Positions 55,791-64,000 of a stretch of 64,000 bases of DNA are shown here, in pieces. The first letter of the stretch is position 1. Every line of letters begins with the position of its first letter. Under the pieces are notes generated by a model. That model searched no databases and was not told where the DNA came from. It was given only the letters and a program-made list of their open reading frames with translations. Source of the stretch: Alnus glutinosa (taxonomy: Eukaryota > Streptophyta > Magnoliopsida > Fagales > Betulaceae); NCBI RefSeq assembly GCF_958979055.1, contig NC_084887.1, forward strand, positions 37,364,620-37,428,619, in the 5' to 3' direction. The translations under genes were made by a program, and so were the position numbers.

Positions 55791-55799
55791 GATGTATGA

Positions 55800-56110
55800 T
55801 ACAGAATTGAAAAACGATGTTCTATTCATTGCCTACGATTTGGATTTGGATATGTGGCTAGAAGGGCGCCTAAAAAGGTCAAGGAATTTTCTTTTTCCAT
55901 GATTATGGAATATTGGGCGAGGAGAAGAGCCTCCTGCCTTCTTCCATATGGAGAAGCAGAGGTTTTGCATCTTACAATGTGCAGATGATGATTATCTTCG
56001 GTATGTTGTAGACTTGTAGTTGATGTTTCTCATATGCTCCAAGAGAAGACTTTAGATATATCGGTTGTGTGGACCAGAATTATGCGTTGGAACCAAAAAT
56101 ATGCCGTGGA
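55800..56110 (+). pseudogene. Third kelch-like gene remnant
   Basis: The sequence reads FIAYDLDLDMWLEGRLKRSR, then FFHMEKQRFCILQCADDDY. This matches the C-terminal part of the kelch-like copies (FIAYDMNSDLWLDGYLRGVG ... FFHLAKQ..C.FQCSNDDY) about 17 kb upstream. It has an in-frame stop and lacks the N-terminal part. It is more diverged than the two tandem copies are from each other. Confidence 0.72.
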
Positions 56111-57199
56111 TTACCCACTGTGTTAGCATATTGTGATATACTGCTTAAGAAGATATGGGCTTGGAGAATGAATCAAGCAAGAAGGAAGTGTGTGAAGCCA
56201 AAGAGTGTTCTTTAATGAGTGCAAAGAGAGCTATGACAGAGGTTCACTTTATTGAGAGAAGATCGCTACAATGTCCAGTGCTGCCATCTTTTCTTCTTTT
56301 CTTGGGAAAGTGTTTTGAACTTGTGACTATTTTGGAGATCTATTACAAAAGTATATATTTTTTTTTCCCTGTTTCAAGATCAAATTGTAAAAAGGTTTAA
56401 GGTTTAAAAATTATGCATGCTTATGCTGAAATAAAATTGCTTATATGTTTGAACTCAATTTATGGATGAGGCGAAATATTTTGATGAATTGCCCAAGCAG
56501 GATATGCATGTCCAGTGAAAATGGTGCTGTGCCGGGGAATGTAACATCCAATGGCATATTGTTGAAGAGAAATTCTAAATACTTGATTTTATTTTATTTT
56601 TTTCATTTTTTAATAAATGTTAATGTAAGGGGTCACGTCAACCCAGTAACACGAGAGACGGATAGGAGATGAATATGTCATTCTCTTTCATTCTATATAT
56701 GTTAATTAAGGGTATTACCTCTTGATAACCAAAGGACAAAGTCATGAAGTTTACTCTATCACATGATGCACTTCTATATCACAACGTGATACTTCTATGC
56801 AGTTCTGTTCGAGTTTATGAAGCAACCTAAGACCCCTGTCCACATTCCACAAGATTTGTCTTGTTAGTTAGTCATGGTAATGTTGCAACTACTGGTTGTT
56901 CAACATGTTACATCTCTACCCTCTGCAATCTTAAGTTCTTAACTGCCACCCACCCACCCTCTCTCTCTCTCTCTCTCTCTAAGATTGGCCATGCCTCCAT
57001 TTGCTTCAACTATCAACAAATTACTGAAAAAAAAAAAAATCAACAAATTGGGTATTACTTTACATTAAAAAAGAGTCGTACAAACGGACTGACGTAATAA
57101 TTCATGTAATACTTATCACGTAAGTCACTAAATCATTAAATTTAATTATTGAATTTTGTTGCTTAAGTTTTTTAGTATTAAAATTAGAGGTGAAAAGAG
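56111..57199. other. Spacer with a (CT)n run
   Basis: No gene. A CT microsatellite lies at about 56,959-56,980. The open frames are unremarkable. Confidence 0.5.
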
Positions 57200-57510
57200 T
57201 TTGGATCGTATCGATACATGAGTATAAGACTATATAAGCCAAATCTAATATAACTCATTTAATTAAACGAGTCATACCTTTAAACCCTAACTGCTACTTT
57301 TGTGTTGAATTCGTATCGGGTTCGTTGTTCGTGTCAAAACTTACCGGCTCTTATGTCGCGTGTCGGGTTTGGGTCATGTTAAGACTTATTATATAGGTCA
57401 ACACTAATTTGACCCATTTAATTAAACGGGTCAAACTTATCAATCTTAACCTGCTAATTTCGTATTAGATTCATAAAAAGTTTATTTGTCGTGTTAAAAA
57501 TTATTAGCTC
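57200..57510. repeat. Dispersed repeat with ATTTAATTAAACGRGTCA motif
   Basis: catttaattaaacgagtcat (about 57,258) and catttaattaaacgggtcaa (about 57,415) are internal repeats, with gtgtcgggtttgggtcatgt between them. Related gtgtcgggtttgtgtcaggt and cgggttaa phrases flank another repeat in intron 2 of the WVD2-like gene (about 59,555-60,000). Confidence 0.65.
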
Positions 57511-57569
57511 TAATTAAAATAGTGTCATTTAAGTTTATAAAAAAGTAAAGGCCGAAGGACCCAAAGATT

Positions 57570-58085
57570 ATGGGCTTGTTTGCAGGGACGGAGCCAGAAA
57601 TTCTTATAGGCAGGGGCCAATGGCCGAAATTTTTTTTTGGGTAGGGGCCAAGTAAGCTAAATTTTCTTTTTTACCTTAAATTTTTTAATTTTTTAGATTA
57701 TTTTTTTTTTCTCACCTTTAAATTTTTTTTTTTTAGGAAATTTGGGGGGGGGGGCCATGGCCCCTGCCAGCCCCCCCTCCCTCCGTCCCTGCTTGTTTGG
57801 CAAAGACATGTACAGAACAGAACAGAATAGTGGGTTGTTAATTTTAAAATTAGTAAAAAGTGATGATGTGATATAAAAAAGTGAAAAAGTTTTGTATTGT
57901 AGTGAATTTTTTTATTTGAATGATAATAAAAAATTATTGATGTGATATAAAAAATGAAAAAAGTGAGAATGTATTGAAGTTTATTAGTATTGAGAAATAT
58001 AAAAAAGTTAAAAAATAAAAAATAAAATACATAAACAGTACACGCATTACTGTGTACTATTATGTAACTTAACAAACGAGGCCTA
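57570..58085. mobile_element. MITE with GGCTTGTTTG termini, interrupted by the hAT MITE
   Basis: Once the 209-base insert and one target copy are set aside, the remainder is about 300 bases. It is a reverse-orientation relative of 45,604-45,914: gaacagaatagtgggttgtt, attagtaaaaagtgatgatg, and the end caaacgaggcc. tatgg flanks both sides. Confidence 0.82.
57583..57791. mobile_element. hAT-type MITE nested in another MITE
   Basis: The ends CAGGGACGGAG... and ...CTCCGTCCCTG are perfect inverted repeats. The perfect 8-base target duplication cttgtttg (57,575-57,582 and 57,792-57,799) is the hAT signature. The 209-base element has low-complexity T, G and C runs inside. Its target is the terminal repeat of the older MITE at 57,570-58,085. 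Confidence 0.93.
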
Positions 58086-58460
58086 TGGATTATGGAGCAT
58101 ACCAAATCAGCTCCAAAATGTACTTTTTACAATAGAGATAGAGGGGCTGTTCAAATTTGAACTAACCAACAATTGAACGTTGCAGAGATTTCAACATGTG
58201 GGGGCCATTTCAAGCTGAAAAAGATGGAAGCTCCTCCAAACATGGTTGAGAGACCCCACTTTCCGAAATAAAAGATTGCACTACACTTCTGTTTCTCTTC
58301 TGCATGTGGCCTACTTTTCCACAACATGGACTCACAGCTTTCCGTTTGAATTTCAAATTTTTTGAACGGTATACAAGTGAGAAAGTCCACATAGAATAAT
58401 ATAGGATTTGAAGTTTGGATTTTTTTTTTTTTTTTTTGAGGTTTCAGCAGCTGAAGAAAC

Positions 58461-61400
58461 ATGGGAGACTCAGCTTGTCTCATGCAGCCATTTTCTTACA
58501 CTTCTGGGATTTCCAATGAAGCAAATGAGGTCAGTTCATGAAACTATTGAATCAATTTGAGTTCTTGTTTTCGTTTTTCTTAGTTGTGGATATGGGGTGC
58601 TAAAGGTTTTTGCTTTGCTTTTCTTTGTTGTTTCTCTTACATAATCTATGGTTGCTGAGGAACGAAGAGAAGGAAAGAAAATAGAACTAGAAGTAGTTTG
58701 CTATGCACTATTTCACCAGAAAATTAGTTGTAATTTTATGGGGCTCAATTGGGTAGTAGTACTTTTAGCTTTCTGACCAAATGAAAGCAGAGAAAAGTAC
58801 CTAAATTTATATTATTTTCTGCATTTTCTTCACCAATTAAACACATTCCTTAAACTTTCCATCCAAATGGTTTCCCAACCGGCATTCAGTTTCTTGTGAA
58901 AGATTTCAGCACTATTTTCAGGTTTTCATCTTTTAATGGGCTGAAATTACTAGAATTTCAATTTCTAGATGGCTTTAAGAAACATTTTCTGCTTCAGGGA
59001 AACCCCATTCATGCTCTGGGGCAGTCAATCTCATTTGGGAGGTTCATGTCAGAGTCCTTAGCTTGGGAGAAATGGTCATCCTTCTCTCACAACCGCTATG
59101 TTGAAGAGGCCGAGAGGTACGCCCGGCCTGGCTCAGTAGCTCAGAAGAAAGCTTTCTTTGAAGCTCACTACAAGAAAATTGCAGCTCAAAAGGCGGCAGC
59201 CTTGCTTGAACAAGAAAATGCTGCAGCAAACAGTGCCCCAAAACCAGCTGAAGAAGAAGATCTAGGTCACAATACCCATGAGGTTGTTGACCAGCAACCT
59301 GAGGTCAAGGCATATTCCACTGTCAATGACAATGGCTATAGTTCAAATGCTGGGGTGGATAAATTGGAAAGTGGTACTGTGGATGAAGCTGATCTGGTAC
59401 CTGAAAATCAAGTTCTTGTGGAGAATTCTTTGGAAGTTGAACAACTGAGCCACCTTAGGGATGTTGATAATCACAAGGTAAATGAAATGGAGCTTGGTGG
59501 AACACCCCAAATGAAGAAACCTCTATTGAAGGTAAGGCCGGCAAATCGTGTTTCCGTGTCGGGTTTGTGTCAGGTCAACTCACGGGTTAACCCGAATCCA
59601 ACCCATCTAAAGTGCGATTTCATAAGTAAAAAGTGTGATTTAAAACCAAAACGCAAAAAGTGTATCATTTGGAACTGCATTTTTAAAAAATATACAGTTT
59701 GAAAATATAGAAAAGATTGTGTTTTCAAATCGCAGGTAATGGAGTGCATATTTGAAAACTAATTATTTTAGAAGTTATACTTCAATTTTAAAGATGAAAA
59801 CGCAATTTTACCGAATGCTTAACTGTGTTTTAAAAAATTATGTTTTCAAATTGCACATTTTAAAATCTTTATTTTTTAATCGCATTTTTTGAAACCTCAA
59901 AACCATACAGACTCTTATTTAAACGGGGTAAACCTCTGACCCTATATGACCCATTTAAATTAGCGGGTTAATGTTTTTAACCCATTTAACAGTATTGATT
60001 TTTGTCCATTGACTTTTGGTTTTGATTTTGAGGTCACGGTGCTTACATGATTGTCATTGCAACAGGGTTGCAGCTCTAATCAAGATTATTTGGCGTCAAT
60101 GAGCAAGAAGAAACTACCACTTTCTTCCTCAAAGTCATGGATTCATAAAAGAGCATCTAAGCTCCCATCTTCACCTGCCAAGCACACAGCTCCTATTTGT
60201 CCCAAGAAGGAAAATAATGCTACTCCAATGAGTATGAAGCCAGCAACAGACTCTGTGGATAAGAAGAGATCCCCTAAATCACATCATAAGTCAGTCAATT
60301 TCACTCCTATTAGAGAACTTAATAGATTCACTTCAAAAGTAATCCGGAAGATTGAAAGTTCAAGAGTTGGTGGTAGTTCTTATAAGGCATCAAAAGATTG
60401 CTCAACTCCTTTGAGGACCCCAACTACGGTGCTTTCTTGTTTCCCTACACTTGGTCTCGAGCAATGTTATTTAGTAAATTGTTTTATAATTGTTAAACAT
60501 TGGGATGACGTAGTAATGAAAATCAACCATTTTTTTATTTTTTTATTTATTTTTAACAATGGCTGTGTTTAGGTGTACAGCAGTCTACTAATATAGTATT
60601 ACTCCTTGGCCTCTCAATTATATAGACCATTTTCTTTTTCTGAATGAACTGTCAACTTTGCAGTTTTCGTCATGCATGCTAAGATGAGTTCATCTTGGAA
60701 ATGCAGGTATCTAAAAATGAGGAACAAATGCATCCTTCGGCTACCCCTTGGTCAGAGAAGAGAAGGTACCTGACTTCAAAGCATTCTCAATGTAATTCAG
60801 AAAAAAGAAATAGATTTAATATATTATTGTGACATCTATAAATCACAGGGCCAGAACACCACTTGATCCCTCCGCCTCTGGAAGTAAAACAGTTGGCCAA
60901 AAATGGCGCTTGCTCCCAACTGAGTAAGCATATTTCACTTGGATTGTAACAAATAGTTCACATTTGTTAATACACACAGATTTCATGATGCTAGGGATAC
61001 ATAGAACATTTGTGACACTAGGAATACAATGAAAAGGAAGAAATTACTTGCATCAGCGTATCAAATTCCCAGTCTACTGCTAATGGAACTCATCGAAATG
61101 AGTGAGAACCCATCTTAAGACTTATCAGAGGAAAACCAAATAAAGAAACTATCTTTAGTTTTTTGTCTAGAGGATGAAATCCGTGAGACCAAACATTTAA
61201 TTTAGCAATATTTGATGCAGGCCTTTTGAGATTTTTTATTTTTTTTTAATAAGTAAAGGCCCTTTGAGTTCTTCTGATAATAACTGTTTATTTTAATGAC
61301 AGTTGTTCAAAATATTTGAGTGCATGCAGAAACAAAATCCAGTCCCCAATTTTATCCACCCCTTTCTTCTTCAGGACAGAGGAAAGAGCTGCAAGGAGAA

Positions 61401-62517
61401 AGCAGGTATGGGTTGGTCTGGTTGTTTTTTTTCATATTTGTATATAATGAACTTTGTTTTGTGGACTATAAATATGTAGCTAATGGATTTGTATGCCTTT
61501 GCCCGTTTCTCCCTTGTCACTTTCAGAAGCTAGAAGACAAATTCAATGCTAATGTGGCACAAAAAGTACAGCTACAAACAAAACTCAAGGTTAGAACTTT
61601 GTGCAGCTTCATGGATATGATTGGAAAACTCTAAAAATCCAAAATTTGTCCGCATAACTTGTTTTTATCAATGGCATTGATTCTATGACCATTTGTGCAG
61701 GAGAAAGCAGAAACAGAAATTAGAAAACTGCGCCAAACCCTTTGCTTCAAAGCCAAGCCACTGCCTAATTTTTATAAGGAAAGAAAAGAGCAACAGAGTG
61801 AGATAAAGAAGGTATCTTTCCTATTTATGTTATCTGACTAGGCTGTCTGGTATCGTTAGATCAAACTGCTGTAACAATTATAGTGGCTCAATCACTTTCG
61901 GAGACTAGAAAAGTACCTGGAATAAGGTCTCACAACAGATCACAAACCAACTACAAAAACATCAACTTAAAAGCCTATTGAATATAGGAGCTGTGCTGTA
62001 GTTTAGAAGGCCTAATCCCTGACCATACGTGCTAGTGATCTCTGGCTTCATTCACTTGGTCATGACTCATGATAGGTGAGATGTGTGAGAGAGGTTCTCC
62101 AAGAATAGATCCTGCACAGAAACAGCACCTCATTTCCATCAATAGCTACTAATTTCATTTTTTTTGTCTTTCAATTTCTTCATATCTACCTAAATGGCCA
62201 TCTTGGGTGGTGTCATTTTAATCTGCAAAAGTTTTGACTATTGTAACATATTTTCCATTCCTTTTGATTTACAGGTTCCATTGACACATCTGCAGTCACC
62301 AAAACTAGGAAGAAAGCCCACTCGCGTCACGGTAGAGACCGCATCCCCTCTTCCTCCTCAGAAGCCTTCAATCAAAAGAAGTGGCTCCAAGCATGTCCAT
62401 GAAAAGGATAGTCGAACTCCAACTCATTCTCTCAATCCACAATCTATAGTGGATACTCCTGAGAATAAATCTCCAAATATTCAGATGGACAGCCAGAACC
62501 AAAGATATTACAATTAG
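58461..62517 (+). CDS. WVD2-like protein (TPX2 family), WDL7-type
   Basis: Nine exons, 58461-58529, 58998-59531, 60066-60428, 60707-60765, 60849-60923, 61303-61405, 61527-61589, 61701-61811 and 62275-62517, encode 539 residues. The N-terminus MGDSACLMQPFSYTSGISNE and the following HALGQSISFGRFMSESLAWE are hallmarks of the WAVE-DAMPENED2-like 7 type. A Ser/Lys/Pro-rich basic middle follows. The TPX2 C-terminal domain lies at about 388-459 (FRTEERAARRKQKLEDKFN, then KLRQTLCFKAKPLPNFYKER). It binds and bundles cortical microtubules in relatives that control anisotropic cell growth. The last exon is Ser/Pro-rich. All joins are in phase; the donor after exon 3 (GTGCTT) is weak. Intron 2 holds repeat sequence. 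Confidence 0.93.
59540..60040 (+). mobile_element. Nested repeats in intron 2 of the WVD2-like gene
   Basis: Outer sequence (gtgtcgggtttgtgtcaggt, cgggttaaccc ... gacccatttaaattagcgggttaa) resembles the 57.2-kb repeat. Within it, about 59,612-59,905 is a member of the AT-rich family with aaacgca and gattttaaa phrases. The order implies that the AT-rich MITE inserted into the older repeat. Confidence 0.6.
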
Positions 62518-63719
62518 ATATGCACAGCAGAATATCATCAAACAATGTGCAATATATTGTTCAATAATGCCACTGATGCTTAAAGTTTAGCCAGACTTTC
62601 GGATTTGCGTGATGATTCTCAGCACGCCAGAAAGAAGCTGCCAGGAATATGGGACCATTCGTTCAGAGCAAATTCATACATTTATGCAGAGTCTCTTCCT
62701 GTATATTGTAACATGTTTCCCTTCATCTGTACCAAATACTATAATTGAATGCATCGCCTAACTTATGAATTTAGAAAAAGGTTTCATTTGATGAATATCT
62801 AGACTTGTAAAATAGAGAAATTCAAATCTACTAGGTTTTTGAGGGAAGCAGCACAGGATTTTTTTTCATGCAGCAGCCAGCAGTCATAACCCCTCGGATC
62901 TTGTAGAGAGCAAATATTTCATTTCCACATATATTCCTCCGAAAAGTTTGCGATAGAAGCTTTAATTTTTTTTTTATACTCAATTAAAGAAAATGCCAGA
63001 GAGAAACAAAATAATAGAAATAGTTAACGGAATTCCTATTTTCTAAAATTTCATTCCAAGACATTGAAAACAAAACAAGTATGAATCAAATTTTTCAGTC
63101 ATATTCATTGAAAATTCATTGCAATGGCATATAGCAGGGATTTTTATTTTTGTATTATTGTATACTATATAAGAAGATAGTTACATTTAAAAATTTGACC
63201 TACTCTAAATGAATGTGATTTTGATACTATTTGCATCAGAAAGTACCCAACTTCCACAGATGCATCGAAGAATCAAGCAAGTAACACACAATAAGCACCA
63301 AAAACCTAAAACCCAACAATCAAAATTCAAAAATTCCCAGAAAAAGAAACAAAATTAACCCATTATGATACATATACATTTCAAACTACGAGGAATGCTA
63401 TAAGTAGATTTTGATCCCTTCAAAAGTAACATAATTTTTAAAATCATCATTGAATTTGAAATAACCACTACTAAATTTTGACAGAATTACAAGTTAAAAA
63501 ACTAAACGTCATTATTTTAAAGAAAAAAAGGACATTTTTTTGGAATATTGGCCATCATCTTCTTCTAAGACTAAACCCACTGTATCCCACAAAAACTGGG
63601 ATTCTCTTTAAGAAAGCAATCATAAGTCTCTTTAAGATCGCAGTCCCTGGTCTTTGTAAAAATGATGTAGTTATTTTTGCATTCCTAAAATATAATTTTT
63701 CCAATTGACATATTTATCA
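62518..63719. other. 3' flank of the WVD2-like gene
   Basis: AT-rich, no gene recognised. The frame at 63,478-63,708 has no family resemblance. Confidence 0.5.
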
Positions 63720-64000
63720 ACCGTTTTTTTTAACGTAAAATGTTTTTCGTCATAAAATATTTTCAACGAAATTGTTTTTCCTTGAAAACATTTTCCGACA
63801 TTTGGCTCGTACAAAAAAATCACTAACAGCTAAAAATCACCGGTGATGAGATTTTGTCACTGACCGACATGATTCTGACCACTTTCACCGAATTCTGGCT
63901 ACTGTTACCTGATTCCGGCGATGAAGGCCGGAATCCGACTGCAATAGCCAAATTCCGGCTAGTTTTGACGAAATCTGGGTTAGTCGGATTTCAGCGAAGG
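63720..64000. mobile_element. Partial MITE-like element cut by the window end
   Basis: aacgtaaaatgtttttcgtc and gaaaacattttccgaca are followed by a core of gattccggc/gaattctggct repeats. It is related to the element at 32,045-32,606. The right end is outside the window. Confidence 0.6.

Overview
The window is nuclear DNA of a dicot plant, most likely a woody rosid. It is AT-rich, its genes are split by GT-AG introns with long non-coding spacers, and it is crowded with short non-autonomous transposons. Protein families and gene density fit a euchromatic chromosome arm. A Fagales-type tree is only a guess from overall resemblance. || Region 1 (1-18,035) holds six ordinary genes: the 3' nine exons of an At3g27390-type multipass membrane protein (+), a copper-site-less phytocyanin/early nodulin-like protein (-), the iron-sulfur subunit SDH2 of mitochondrial complex II (-), a tiny RIN4/NOI-domain protein (+), a small secreted cysteine-rich Bowman-Birk-like peptide split by a 1-kb intron (+), and the F1-ATPase assembly factor ATP12/ATPAF2 (-). 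Two of these, SDH2 and ATPAF2, serve the mitochondrial respiratory chain and ATP synthase, but nothing suggests they are co-regulated. || Region 2 (18,930-27,594) is a tandem pair of complete cystinosin (PQ-loop transporter) genes with identical eight-exon structure. A piece of the first copy's intron lies 23 kb downstream. || Region 3 (27,600-51,200) is a mosaic of duplicated segments and transposons: a 2.7-kb solo LTR, hAT-type and Mutator-type MITEs with clear target-site duplications, a tRNA-derived SINE, two 2.75-kb tandem units each holding a small conserved 55-codon frame and a decayed kelch-like gene, a conserved single-exon gene of unknown function with a truncated relative 17 kb away, and a Pack-MULE-like element carrying a FRIGIDA-like gene fragment. 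|| Region 4 (50,500-62,517) has a FAR1-related (FRS) transposase-derived regulator and a nine-exon WVD2-like/TPX2-family microtubule protein (+). The FRS gene's upstream region is the segment hit by the Pack-MULE-like element and is also duplicated at 44.7-45.4 kb. || Gene models were built by hand from reading-frame continuity and splice sites. Repeat family names rest on termini and target-site duplications, not on searches.
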